A stretch of 64,000 bases of DNA from Levilactobacillus paucivorans (GCF_001437125.1 NZ_JQCA01000072.1:1-64000), one strand, 5' to 3'; positions 31,653-40,523 are shown, numbered from the stretch's first letter. The notes: generated by a model not told the origin, from the letters alone. Numbers and translations: made by a program.

Positions 31653-32672
31653 TTATGAACGCGTCTTCTCAGCCAAGTAGGTTCCAATCACCGCATTTCG
31701 CTGATCGAGGTACGGTTCATTCGGAGCAACGGGATGAACCCGGTTGGAAAGAAAGACCATCGCCTGATCGGCCACAGGATCCAAGACCAGATAAGTCCCC
31801 GTGAACCCGGAGTGCCACAGCACCCGATGTGGCTGAGGCCAAGCGGCCGTGGTCAGTGCCCAGCCAAGGGATCGGCCAGCCCGACCAGTTGGTGTCCAGT
31901 CTCGAAGCAAGTCGTGAATCAACACCGGTGGCAACACGCTGGCCGCCGTCTCGGGATGCAGGTAAGCTTGGCAGAAGAGCACCAGGTCATCAACGGTGCT
32001 GAACAGACCGGCCGACCCACAGTGACGGGCCAAGACCCAGCCCTTGGGATCGTGAACGATTCCTCTGACCAATCCCCGACCGGGTTCCACCGCCGTGGGA
32101 ATACATTGCAACGGATCATTGGGCGTAAACGTACTGTGCCGCATACCCAAGGGTTCCAACACCCGTTGGGTAACGGCCGCTTGGATGGACATCCCTAGAA
32201 TTTGTTCGATAATCCATCCCATGAAGATGTAATTCACATCAGCGTAAACCATTTGCCGATTAAAGGTGGGCCCCACGTGGAGCCCCAGCAACCCCGTCTT
32301 CAACGCCTCAGCCGGTAGTTTGTTTCGGTTGGGGATATACCCCGTAATTCCGGAGGTATGCGTCAACAGGTGACGCACCGTGACCCGCGCATCTCCCCAT
32401 TCCGGTAGCCAACGGGTAATCGGATCCTCTAAGCTAAGTCGACCCTGTGCCAGGAGTTGCAAGGTCACCGACAGGGTTCCCACGACCTTCGTTAGGGAAG
32501 CCACGTCGTATTGCATCCCCGGCCGCAACGCTTCACGTTGGGGAATCAGCGCGGCCACTCCCATCTGACCGGTCTCGACTCGATCGCCATCGATCAAAGC
32601 ATAACTGACCCCCGGCACCACGTGTTCCGTGACGATCCGCTGGAGGGCCGCCTTCGTTTGTGGATAACCCAT
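31653..32672 (-). CDS. Serine beta-lactamase-like hydrolase (class C family)
   Basis: 339-aa protein of the beta-lactamase/penicillin-binding/esterase superfamily. The SxxK motif is in YDVASLTKVVGT, the second motif Tyr is in MVYADVNYIFMGW (Tyr-Ala-Asp rather than Tyr-x-Asn), and the third motif is WHSGFTGTY. No signal peptide is visible, so it is probably cytosolic or an esterase; true beta-lactamase activity is unlikely. Start ATG 32672 has AGGAGG upstream; the longer frame to 32762 is not supported. Confidence 0.85.
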   Translation of the reverse strand: MGYPQTKAALQRIVTEHVVPGVSYALIDGDRVETGQMGVAALIPQREALRPGMQYDVASLTKVVGTLSVTLQLLAQGRLSLEDPITRWLPEWGDARVTVRHLLTHTSGITGYIPNRNKLPAEALKTGLLGLHVGPTFNRQMVYADVNYIFMGWIIEQILGMSIQAAVTQRVLEPLGMRHSTFTPNDPLQCIPTAVEPGRGLVRGIVHDPKGWVLARHCGSAGLFSTVDDLVLFCQAYLHPETAASVLPPVLIHDLLRDWTPTGRAGRSLGWALTTAAWPQPHRVLWHSGFTGTYLVLDPVADQAMVFLSNRVHPVAPNEPYLDQRNAVIGTYLAEKTRS

Positions 32673-32771
32673 CTTGCCACCTCCTGTTTCTTTCTCCCAT
32701 TCTACCCATCGACCACCACCGAATGCAATGGCGTCCCCGACTGGAAGACAGAATTTTACCAAATGCTTACC

Positions 32772-32806
32772 AAAAAGGACCCGAACGCTAAGCGCTACGG
32801 GTCCTC
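32772..32806 (-). terminator. Terminator of the ABC exporter operon
   Basis: AGGACCCG / CGGGTCCT stem with an inner GC/GC pair; on the minus strand followed by TTTTTGG. Confidence 0.8.
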
Positions 32807-32822
32807 ATTCTAGTTAAACGAA

Positions 32823-34664
32823 TTAAGCTAAGTTATTTCCAGTAAATTGACTGTTATACAGGTCGGCGTAGAAGCCATTGGCGGCCAGCAGACTGTCATG
32901 GTTACCCGTTTCAACGATGTGTCCATGATTCATGACCACAATGTTCTCGGCATTTTGAATTGTCGAGAGTCGGTGAGCCACCACGAAGCTGGTCCGGCCA
33001 GCTAACAGCCGTTCCATCGCGTGTTGAATCAGCATTTCGGTCCGCGTATCTACGGAACTCGTCGCTTCATCCAAGATTAAGACATCTGGGTTCGCCACGA
33101 AGGCCCGCGCAATCGTCAACAATTGACGTTGCCCTTGTGAGATATTCGTTGCAGACTCATTCAGGATGGTGTCGTACCCTTCCGGTAATTGGCGGATAAA
33201 GGTATCGGCGTGAGCAGCCTTGGCAGCGGCGTAAACGTCGTCTTCCGTGGCATTCTCACGACCATACTTGATGTTGTCGAAGATCGATCCTGTAAAGAGC
33301 CAAGTATCTTGGAGCACCATGGCAAAGTTACGACGGAGGTCCGACCGTTGCGCGGTCATCGTATTCTGACCCCGGTACTTGATTTGCCCGGAGTTGACAT
33401 CGTAGAAGCGTTCCAACAAGTTGATGATCGTGGTCTTCCCAGCCCCAGTCGGTCCAACAATGGCCACCATCTCACCCGGCTTGACCTTCAGATTGAAGTC
33501 CGCAATCAGTGGATTCTCTTCGTTGTATTGGAAGGCCACGTCATCGAATTCGATCACACTGTCACCAGCAGCAGTTGCCGTTGGTAAAGGCGTCGTTTCC
33601 GGTTCGGTCATTTCTTCCTCATCCAACACAGCAAAGACCCGTTCTGCGGAAGCAATCGTGGCTTGAATCGTGTTGGTCAGGTTGGCCATCTGTGTGATAG
33701 GTTGTGAGAATTGGTTGGTGTATTGCAGGAAAGCCTGCACGTTCCCTAAACTCACTTGACCATGAGCGACCTGAATCCCACCGATCACGGCGACAGCCAG
33801 GTAATCCAGGTTCTTGACGAAGTTCATCAATGGGAAGATCAGACTGGAGACGAATTGGGCCTTCCAGGCTGATTGATAATACTTCTTATTGTGTTCTTCG
33901 AATTGTTCCTGAGTAGCTTTTTCCCGGTTGAACGTCTTAACCACCGTGTGGCCAGCGTAAGTTTCTTCAACCGTATTGTTCAGTAGCCCTAAGTTCTTTT
34001 GTTGACCAGCGAAGAAACGTTGTGACTTAGGCGCCACAATCATGACAACAACCAGACTCAGTGGCACGGAAAGTAAAGCCACTAAGGTCAGCCAGCCACT
34101 AATCGTCAGCATCATGTATAAGACCCCGAAGAAGGTCAGAATACTTGTCACCATTTGCGACAGCGTTTGTTGCAAAGTTCCCCCGATATTATCCATATCG
34201 TTGGCCATCCGGGACATCAGATCCCCATTGCTATGGGTATCGTAGTAACTGATTGGCAACCGTTGCATCTTATGCTTCAAGTCACTCCGCAATTGGTAAA
34301 CTACCTTTTGAGCGATCCAGTTCATGATAATGGACTGAATCACGTTGAAGATCGCGGCAACCCCATACATAACCCCAACAACCAGTAAGATTTGACCAAT
34401 CTTACCAAAGTCGACAGGGAACCCATGAATTGGTAGCCCCGCCTTCAGTTCAGCTTGGCCCTTCAGAACACCCTTAAATAACTCAGTCGTGGCCTTCCCT
34501 AAAATCTTAGGGGTCTTAATCTGCAGAATAACCGCTACCGCGGCAAAGGCCAGGACAATGAAGATCCCAACCAGCCAACGTTTCATGTAGCGGAATAAGC
34601 GGAACGTCGTCTTCCAAAAGCTTTGTGGCCGTTGTTTCATGGCCGATCCACGTCCATTACGCAT
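32823..34664 (-). CDS. Heterodimeric ABC exporter subunit with canonical NBD Walker site
   Basis: 613-aa half-transporter: a six-helix ABC1 membrane domain, then an NBD with Walker A GPTGAGKTT, Walker B VLILDEATSSVD (catalytic Glu present) and H-loop VVAHRLST, but a degenerate signature NISQGQRQ. This is the pattern of the catalytically competent partner in heterodimers such as LmrCD or BmrCD. ATG 34664 is the likely start and overlaps the previous stop by eight bases. A multidrug or lipid substrate is plausible but unproven. Confidence 0.9.
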   Translation of the reverse strand: MRNGRGSAMKQRPQSFWKTTFRLFRYMKRWLVGIFIVLAFAAVAVILQIKTPKILGKATTELFKGVLKGQAELKAGLPIHGFPVDFGKIGQILLVVGVMYGVAAIFNVIQSIIMNWIAQKVVYQLRSDLKHKMQRLPISYYDTHSNGDLMSRMANDMDNIGGTLQQTLSQMVTSILTFFGVLYMMLTISGWLTLVALLSVPLSLVVVMIVAPKSQRFFAGQQKNLGLLNNTVEETYAGHTVVKTFNREKATQEQFEEHNKKYYQSAWKAQFVSSLIFPLMNFVKNLDYLAVAVIGGIQVAHGQVSLGNVQAFLQYTNQFSQPITQMANLTNTIQATIASAERVFAVLDEEEMTEPETTPLPTATAAGDSVIEFDDVAFQYNEENPLIADFNLKVKPGEMVAIVGPTGAGKTTIINLLERFYDVNSGQIKYRGQNTMTAQRSDLRRNFAMVLQDTWLFTGSIFDNIKYGRENATEDDVYAAAKAAHADTFIRQLPEGYDTILNESATNISQGQRQLLTIARAFVANPDVLILDEATSSVDTRTEMLIQHAMERLLAGRTSFVVAHRLSTIQNAENIVVMNHGHIVETGNHDSLLAANGFYADLYNSQFTGNNLA

Positions 34665-36390
34665 CGACAACATCCCCCTTCCGCAGTTGTGATTCGAGAA
34701 TTTCTTGATAAGTCTTGTTGTTTGCTTTCAGTTCATCATGTGTCCCTTGACCCACGATTTCACCTTCGTCGACGACCAAAATCAGGTCGGCATCGGCAAC
34801 CGTTGAGACCCGTTGGGCCACAATGACGGTCACCCCATCTTGAACCTGTTGGTCCTTACGTAATTCCTGCCGTAACAGGGAGTCCGTCTTAAAGTCCAAC
34901 GCAGAGAAGGAGTCATCAAAGATGTAGACACTGGCACGCTTCAAGATTGTCCGGGCAATGACGAGTCGTTGCCGTTGACCACCAGAGAAGTTCGCCCCAT
35001 CTTGTTCGACGACGGCCTCGAGGCCCCCTTCTTCCTTGACGAAGTCACTGGCTTGGGCAACGTCTAAGGCATGCCAAATTTGGTCATCCGTGGCATCGGC
35101 CATCCCGTAGGTCATATTCTCCCGAATATCACCAGAGAACAGCACCGCCTTCTGTTGCGTGATAGAAATCACGTCATGCAGATCGTGTTGGCTAATTGCC
35201 GTTAACGCGGTCCCATTGACCCGAATTTGCCCACTCTCGGGGTCAAACAACCGGGGAATCAGGTTAACCAGTGTTGATTTACCCGATCCCGTTCCCCCAA
35301 TAATGGCAACCGTCTGTCCAGCCGTAGCACTGAAGTTCACGTCCTTTAAGGCGAGCTCCTCGGCACCCGTATAACGGAAGTTCACGTGGTCAAACTCAAG
35401 GCTTGACTTGCTATCCTTCAGGCTAACAGGTTGATCGGCATCGTTAATCTTCGACTTCAGGTCCATGACCTCGTTAATCCGTGCAGCAGAGGCCTGCGCC
35501 CGGGGCACGAAGACGAAGATCATGGAAACCATCATGAAGCTAATCAGGATCTGCGTGGCATAGGTCATGAACGCCACTAAGTTCCCCACTGCCATGGATT
35601 GGTTGGCAATCAATTGTCCCCCAAACCAAACGATCCCAATATTAGTCCCACTAATAATGAGCGTAATCACGGGGAACATCAGTGAAACAATCATGAAGAC
35701 CTTAATCCCAGTCTTCGTGTAGTCTTGGTTAGCCTCTTCAAAACGGTCCTGTTCAAATTGGTCTTGGTTGAAGGCCCGGATAACCAGAACCCCCGTTAAC
35801 CCTTCTCTAAAGGTTAAGTTAATTCGATCAATCTTCTTTTGTAAACTCTTGAATAATGGCACAGCAAAATACATGATCGTGCCGGTAAATACCGCCAATA
35901 CAGGCAATGCCACCAGGAAGACCATGGTGAGTCGAGGACTCTTGACGTAAGCCAGCACCCCAGCACCAATCAACATAATTGGCGCCATTAACATCATCCG
36001 GAGCATTTGCACCATGACGTTTTGAATCTGAACCACGTCATTGGTGGTCCGGGTAATCAGGGACGCATTCCCAACCGTTTCAAACTCTTCAGTTGAGGAG
36101 AACGTCACCTTCTTAAAGATCGACGATCTGATGCGTTGCCCCATCTTCTGCGACTGTGTTGCCGCAAAGTAAACGTTCCCTGCGGAGCCCAGTACACCGA
36201 TGAAGCTTAACAGTAACATCCGTCCACCGGTTGACCAGATATAACCGATATCATTTTGGGCAATCCCCTTATCGATAATATCGGAGGTCAGCGTGGGTAA
36301 TGACAAATCACAGATAACTTGAACCACCATGAATGCCACTGCCAGGAATACCGCCCACCAGTCCAAATGTTTTCGGGCAAGTCGTATCAT
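34657..36390 (-). CDS. Heterodimeric ABC exporter subunit with degenerate NBD site
   Basis: 577-aa half-transporter. Its NBD has Walker A GGTGSGKST and a canonical signature NFSGGQRQRL, but Walker B reads VYIFDDSFSALD (Asp in place of the catalytic Glu) and the H-loop position is Gln (VIVAQRVST). That is the typical non-hydrolytic partner. Together the two subunits give one consensus and one degenerate ATP site. Genes are translationally coupled; no regulator gene is adjacent. Confidence 0.9.
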   Translation of the reverse strand: MIRLARKHLDWWAVFLAVAFMVVQVICDLSLPTLTSDIIDKGIAQNDIGYIWSTGGRMLLLSFIGVLGSAGNVYFAATQSQKMGQRIRSSIFKKVTFSSTEEFETVGNASLITRTTNDVVQIQNVMVQMLRMMLMAPIMLIGAGVLAYVKSPRLTMVFLVALPVLAVFTGTIMYFAVPLFKSLQKKIDRINLTFREGLTGVLVIRAFNQDQFEQDRFEEANQDYTKTGIKVFMIVSLMFPVITLIISGTNIGIVWFGGQLIANQSMAVGNLVAFMTYATQILISFMMVSMIFVFVPRAQASAARINEVMDLKSKINDADQPVSLKDSKSSLEFDHVNFRYTGAEELALKDVNFSATAGQTVAIIGGTGSGKSTLVNLIPRLFDPESGQIRVNGTALTAISQHDLHDVISITQQKAVLFSGDIRENMTYGMADATDDQIWHALDVAQASDFVKEEGGLEAVVEQDGANFSGGQRQRLVIARTILKRASVYIFDDSFSALDFKTDSLLRQELRKDQQVQDGVTVIVAQRVSTVADADLILVVDEGEIVGQGTHDELKANNKTYQEILESQLRKGDVVDA

Positions 36391-36562
36391 TGAATCTTGG
36401 CCTTCTTTCTTTAATTGACAATCGAGTAACTCTGTAAACTACATATGCGATAATTATACTCGCCTGAAATCCGTTTGCAATACAGGATTTCGAAACAAAC
36501 TAGACACTGGTAAAGCCCCAAATATTTGTTACAATGAAGACACCGAAGGGAGTAATCGAACC

Positions 36563-36892
36563 GTGGCGAGTAATTCAGATTCAATCTATAATGTCTTAAC
36601 CTATATTCATCGAAACCCACAAAAGGTGACCTTTATTCCACAGGTCAACAGTAACGTTGTCGCCATTGGTGTCCCCGATTCCGTAACGGTCTCGGACCCC
36701 GAAATCTACTTTCCAGCCAACCACTTATTGGTTAGCCGAATGGACGACGACTTCCTAGCCAAGAACGGCGATCTCCTCGCTGATTTCTTCGAACGGACCA
36801 CCAGTTCCAAATTAGATTACCAAGAGGTCTGGATTACCACCGGCTATGTTACTGCGGAAAAGACCTACCTCGTGGAACTCTCATTTGAATAG
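36563..36892 (+). CDS. Hypothetical protein, 109 aa
   Basis: Soluble acidic protein of unknown family. It starts at GTG 36563 with AAGGGAG eleven bases upstream and shows alternating beta-type segments (KVTFIPQVNSNVVAIGVPD, then YQEVWITTGYVTAEKTYLVEL, quoted in part). Divergent from the ABC operon and convergent with the small membrane protein at 36938. A TACAAT box at 36530-36535 could be its -10. Confidence 0.65.
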   Translation: MASNSDSIYNVLTYIHRNPQKVTFIPQVNSNVVAIGVPDSVTVSDPEIYFPANHLLVSRMDDDFLAKNGDLLADFFERTTSSKLDYQEVWITTGYVTAEKTYLVELSFE

Positions 36893-36899
36893 TAACCTG

Positions 36900-36931
36900 A
36901 AAAAAAGCCTCGGCATTGCCGAAGCTTTTTG
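36900..36931. terminator. Bidirectional terminator
   Basis: AAAAAGCCTCGGCA / GCCGAAGCTTTTT hairpin between two convergent genes. Confidence 0.8.
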
Positions 36932-36937
36932 ATTATC

Positions 36938-37147
36938 TCAATTAAATAAGGCTCGTCCGGCCCAAACGCCACCACCAACGACCAGTACCGCCACTAAGAA
37001 AAACCGAAACAGGGCGGCGAAGGCCACGAGAATGACGAGTCCAATCACCAGGGTGCCAACCAATCCTAAGACCCACCCCGCCAGGCCAAAAACCAGACGT
37101 AGGATTGGGAACAATAGAAGAAGTCCTAATAATAAAAGAATCACCAT
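36938..37147 (-). CDS. Small hydrophobic membrane protein
   Basis: About 69 aa, almost wholly hydrophobic (VILLLLGLLLLFPILRLVFG, then VLVVGGGVWAGRALFN), with two to three membrane segments rich in Gly and Leu. The start is uncertain: ATG 37147 has GGAG at five bases, while ATG 37162 and TTG 37198 have no clear site. I recognise no family. Confidence 0.55.
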   Translation of the reverse strand: MVILLLLGLLLLFPILRLVFGLAGWVLGLVGTLVIGLVILVAFAALFRFFLVAVLVVGGGVWAGRALFN

Positions 37148-37241
37148 CATCGCTCCATTCATTATAACTAGGAGCCAGTTTACACTATTCTCCCACAAGT
37201 TTCACGGGAGAGCCTCCGCGTTTGATAAAAATTTTAATTAC

Positions 37242-38363
37242 TCAACCGTAATCTGTTCCCGACCATTTTTTTTTGGAGCGATACAGGTTGGTATCGACTC
37301 GTTTGTAGAAATCCAAAGGGTTATGATCCGCTTCCCGAAGCTCAGAAACACCGACTGAGACGGTCACCTGGATATTAACCTCGTTATAAGCAATGTCCAA
37401 GTGCTTTACGGCATCGAACACCCGTTGAGCCACAGCGCTGCTCATTGCCAGATCGTAGTCTGGTAGAAGAATGTTGAATTCTTCCCCACCCGTCCGGTAG
37501 AGCACTGCCTTCGGGTCATCCTGCTTTAACACCGTCGTAACTTTTGCAGCAACTTGTTTTAGAACCTCATCGCCAGCTAAATGGCCGTGGGTATCATTCA
37601 CTTGTTTAAAGTGGTCAATATCAAACATAATCATGGCCAGACTCGTCTGGTGCTTGGCACTATGCCGGAAGTAATGCCCCACTGCCCGGTCATAGGCGGC
37701 GAAGTTCTGCACGTGAGTCAGCGCATCCCAGTTGGCCGATTGGAAAAGCCGTTCCTTGATTCGCCGATCGCGATCCTGAATCTGGAAGTAGCCATACATC
37801 AGGACGACTAGAATCGTATAGTTTCCCAGCTCCTCGGCATACGTCTGCCAGTCCAAGTGGAAACGGAGACAGACAATGCCCCAAAGCGCCGCGGCAAAGA
37901 TCACAGCGATGCCCAGGTAACGCAAAAAAGGTCGACGCCACAGATGGATACTCTGTTGGTACGAGACCACATAGAAAAGAACAAACAGAATCGTATAGGC
38001 CCATGAGAGTGGCTGATTTACATTGCCGTTTAAGAACATGAAGCCGACAGACGCAATGAAAATCACCCAGTATGGAATCCGTAGTTGCAGGAAGTAAGCA
38101 ACAAAAATTAAGAGTAATAATTGAAAGGTCGTAAAGGTCCATGACAAGTGACTGTTACGAACCAGGAGTTGTAGGGCAAAGACTGACACCACCGCACAAA
38201 ACGTCCCTACGGCAATTTGTACCTTTTTGACATCGATCGGTTTGTTTGATTCTTTCACCCGCGACGTTGTCCAGTTGAAAATAGCCCAGTACAGGGTAAT
38301 GACACCCAAAACGAAGAAGATACTGGTAATAATTGGGGGAACTAGCCAAAGTGACCAAGCCAT
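37242..38363 (-). CDS. Diguanylate cyclase with N-terminal membrane domain
   Basis: 373 aa. Six or seven hydrophobic segments occupy residues 1-195, followed by a GGDEF domain: DALTHVQNFAAYD, FDIDHFKQVNDTHGHLAGDEVL and the active-site GGEEF near residue 294. No RxxD inhibitory site lies before it. It would make c-di-GMP from GTP. ATG 38363 is placed ten bases after AAGGAG. The C-terminus is odd: after SKKK the frame reads WSGTDYG, whereas removing one A of the A9 tract at 37266-37274 gives NGREQITVE, the usual ending of GGDEF domains. Confidence 0.88.
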   Translation of the reverse strand: MAWSLWLVPPIITSIFFVLGVITLYWAIFNWTTSRVKESNKPIDVKKVQIAVGTFCAVVSVFALQLLVRNSHLSWTFTTFQLLLLIFVAYFLQLRIPYWVIFIASVGFMFLNGNVNQPLSWAYTILFVLFYVVSYQQSIHLWRRPFLRYLGIAVIFAAALWGIVCLRFHLDWQTYAEELGNYTILVVLMYGYFQIQDRDRRIKERLFQSANWDALTHVQNFAAYDRAVGHYFRHSAKHQTSLAMIMFDIDHFKQVNDTHGHLAGDEVLKQVAAKVTTVLKQDDPKAVLYRTGGEEFNILLPDYDLAMSSAVAQRVFDAVKHLDIAYNEVNIQVTVSVGVSELREADHNPLDFYKRVDTNLYRSKKKWSGTDYG

Positions 38364-38605
38364 ACTCAACGCGCTCCTTAATTAGTGATAGCCACAACTA
38401 TCACTGGATTTGGCTGAAAAATTCCAGCACTCTTCTATCATAAATCATGATGATTAATAAATCCATAAATCTTTATATAAGATAAACGACCTACTCAGTA
38501 ACTAGTTAACTGCTAGTCCCCGAAAAGTTTTACCTATTTTCCCTACTTAAACCATCAAAAATAAAGTATGATAGTAACAGACAGCCTGTAAGGAGGATTG
38601 TAAAC

Positions 38606-39268
38606 ATGTATCGTTATTTTCTGCAGCCACAATTAGATGTTTCTAATAACTCATTGATTGGCTATGAATTACTGATCCGCCAACAGGTTGATGACAAATG
38701 GGTCCTCCCCCATGACTTTGCCTCAATCCCGATTGATGTTCAGGCGGATCTGATCCAACGAACAGCTAAGAAGCTCATGCTTAAGATTGGCTCTGTTTCA
38801 TTTAATGTCAATCAAAGCCAGTTCGTCGATCCAACCATTGCCGCGGCAATTATCAATGCCCAGCATCAGATTTATCCCATTAATCTGGTCCTAGAGGTCA
38901 CGGAAGAAGTCACGGATGAGCAGGTCTCCCATCAACAAATCATCGATCAGGTTCACTATTTCGACGAGCATGGTATCCAGCTGAGTCTGGATGACATTGG
39001 CACGGGGCTGAATACTTATGACCATCTCGAACCCATCCTGTCCTACGCCAGCGAAATCAAGTTCGCGATGCAAAACTTTCGCCAGGAAAAACGAGAGGCT
39101 GAAATTCCGAATGCCCTCGCCTTCTGGCAGAAGATCGCGTCACAGTATAAGCTACGCCTGATCTTAGAAGGCGTCGAGAACCAAGCCGAACACGATATGG
39201 CCAACCGCATTGGGGTTGACCTCCGGCAAGGCTGGTTCTATGGTAAACCACACCTCTTTAAACTTTAA
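38606..39268 (+). CDS. EAL-domain c-di-GMP phosphodiesterase
   Basis: 220-aa stand-alone EAL domain. The catalytic and metal residues expected for an active enzyme are all present: Glu21 (YELLIR), Asn69 region (FNVNQSQF), Glu97 (LEVTEE), Asp129-Asp130 (LDDIGTG), Lys152 (IKFAMQ), Glu188 (LEGVEN) and Gln208 (QGWFYGKP). It would open c-di-GMP to pGpG. It is divergent from the GGDEF gene, 242 bases apart, giving a complete synthesis/degradation pair. Start ATG 38606 has AAGGAGG upstream. Confidence 0.9.
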   Translation: MYRYFLQPQLDVSNNSLIGYELLIRQQVDDKWVLPHDFASIPIDVQADLIQRTAKKLMLKIGSVSFNVNQSQFVDPTIAAAIINAQHQIYPINLVLEVTEEVTDEQVSHQQIIDQVHYFDEHGIQLSLDDIGTGLNTYDHLEPILSYASEIKFAMQNFRQEKREAEIPNALAFWQKIASQYKLRLILEGVENQAEHDMANRIGVDLRQGWFYGKPHLFKL

Positions 39269-39273
39269 CGAAA

Positions 39274-39303
39274 CAAATCCATCCCTTGTGGATGGATTTT
39301 TTG
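39274..39303 (+). terminator. Terminator of the EAL gene
   Basis: AAATCCATCC / GGATGGATTTTTT hairpin with a CTTGT loop. Confidence 0.85.
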
Positions 39304-39447
39304 ATCTATTTGGCGAATTTGAATAACCTTATATTGAACAAACGGAGGACTAAACAAGGTGACCTATCATTTATTTGAAATCCTGTCGTTTCAAAAACTT
39401 AGCCGTTGTGTGGGGCACCACCACTGGCAAATCAACTGATTGGCATT

Positions 39448-39474
39448 AAAAAAACTACTATTTCTAGTAGCTTT
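39448..39474 (-). terminator. Terminator of the DUF1648-like gene
   Basis: GCTACTA / TAGTAGT stem on the minus strand, followed by T7. Confidence 0.75.
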
Positions 39475-39838
39475 ATTTCAGATAAGTCGTAAGCACAAGG
39501 TATAAGTAAGTCAGAGAATTAACAGTCAATAACAGTTGTACGAGCAAAAATGCTATTTTCACCTCGTTACCAACTGGACTTTCCTCACCATATCTCGTAT
39601 CGATAAATTCTGGTCGCGATAAAAAGTCAACAAACAGGCATGCTAACGGCACAAGCAAAACAACATATTTAGCAGTGGTCAAAGCAACCACACCACTCAC
39701 ATTTAGTTGCAAGGGGACCCTACTCTTTAACCGTGGATAGGAAGCTAGTGAGAGCCCAAATTCAAACAAGTAAATGACAATGGACACGTAGAACGACTTC
39801 TTATATAAGGCACTAATCTTGTAAACCAAGGTCGTCAT
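39473..39838 (-). CDS. DUF1648-like membrane protein, 121 aa
   Basis: Three to four hydrophobic segments. The loop after the first carries YPRLKSRVPLQLNVSG, which resembles the YPxLPxxIPxHFNxxG pattern of DUF1648/SdpI-type proteins. SdpI-like proteins confer immunity to a killing peptide or act as sensors, but this copy is short and has no recognisable partner. It looks richer in A+T than the neighbouring housekeeping genes. Confidence 0.6.
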   Translation of the reverse strand: MTTLVYKISALYKKSFYVSIVIYLFEFGLSLASYPRLKSRVPLQLNVSGVVALTTAKYVVLLVPLACLFVDFLSRPEFIDTRYGEESPVGNEVKIAFLLVQLLLTVNSLTYLYLVLTTYLK

Positions 39839-39949
39839 CGCCCTTTATGATTTTTATCAATACCTTTGCGTCTGCGCATAAATAATCTTGGCCGAATAGT
39901 AGCAGGATTGCCAATAGATATCAAATTAAAAAAACCGTTAGTTAAAAAT

Positions 39950-40000
39950 ACAAAAAAGCCGTCAGTGCAACGTTTTCACGTCACACTAACGACTGCCGAG
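39950..40000 (-). terminator. Terminator of tRNA-Gln
   Basis: Long imperfect stem (minus strand GTCGTTAGTGTGACGT / ACGTTGCACTGACGGC around GAAA) followed by T6. Confidence 0.75.
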
Positions 40001-40010
40001 TTGTTAATGA

Positions 40011-40083
40011 TTGGGTATACTGGACTCGAACCAGTAAATTACGGATTCAGAGTCCGCCGCCTTACCAATTTGGCTAATACCCA
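40011..40083 (-). tRNA. tRNA-Gln (CUG)
   Basis: Cloverleaf folds on the minus strand: acceptor TGGGTAT/ATACCCA, anticodon stem GCGGA/TCCGT with loop CTCTGAA (anticodon CTG), T-arm ACTGG-TTCGAGT-CCAGT, discriminator A, CCA not encoded. A strong promoter lies upstream at 40118-40146. Confidence 0.9.
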
Positions 40084-40117
40084 ATAAGCCTGTTTCCATT
40101 GTCGAAACAACTATTTA

Positions 40118-40146
40118 ATAGTAACTTGTTTGGCTATTAGTGTCAA
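40118..40146 (-). promoter_or_regulatory. Promoter of tRNA-Gln
   Basis: Minus strand TTGACA, 17-base spacer, TACTAT. Confidence 0.75.
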
Positions 40147-40216
40147 CAAATTTCCACGAAAAAGTTCGCTAAACTGTATGAATTCCCAGCTCAATGCAAT
40201 TTTATGCAGAGAAAGA

Positions 40217-40245
40217 TTGACATTTTTTGGCGAATAGCGTAAATT
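40217..40245 (+). promoter_or_regulatory. Promoter of tRNA-Glu
   Basis: TTGACA, 17-base spacer, TAAATT. Confidence 0.75.
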
Positions 40246-40267
40246 AGACATTGCTAGTAAATGACAT

Positions 40268-40341
40268 TGCCCGCTGGTCAAACTGGTTTAAGACGTCGCC
40301 CTCTCAAGGCGGAGTTACGGGTTCGAGCCCCGTGCGGGTGA
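40268..40341 (+). tRNA. tRNA-Glu (CUC)
   Basis: Cloverleaf: acceptor TGCCCGC/GCGGGTG, D-stem GTC/GAC, anticodon stem TCGCC/GGCGG with loop CTCTCAA (anticodon CTC), T-arm ACGGG-TTCGAGC-CCCGT, discriminator A. It resembles the Bacillus tRNA-Glu backbone. The first acceptor pair is U-G and the second G-U, both wobble pairs. Confidence 0.82.
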
Positions 40342-40350
40342 TATTATAGC

Positions 40351-40386
40351 CCACAAACGTTGATATATCAACGTTTGTGGTCTTTT
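40351..40386 (+). terminator. Terminator of tRNA-Glu
   Basis: A perfect 30-base palindrome (CCACAAACGTTGATA and its complement), then TCTTTTC. Confidence 0.85.
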
Positions 40387-40462
40387 CATTTGTCCCAAAA
40401 TCGCCGATAAAATTAGCGTGCACTTTGCACCGTATTCGCCGTTCTAAAGCCCCCATAACGAC

Positions 40463-40505
40463 AAAAAAGTGCTGTAAAACCGTCTTGGTTTTACAACACT
40501 TTTTG
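40463..40505 (-). terminator. Terminator of the YfhO gene
   Basis: AAAAAGTGCTGTAAAACC / GGTTTTACAACACTTTTT hairpin; symmetric, so also able to act on the plus strand. Confidence 0.85.
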
Positions 40506-40523
40506 ATTACTTATTTAGCTCGA

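Noticed and set aside
31653-32672. Beta-lactam resistance gene
   Set aside because: It has SxxK but a Tyr-Ala-Asp second motif and no signal peptide; the family is mostly esterases and peptidases.
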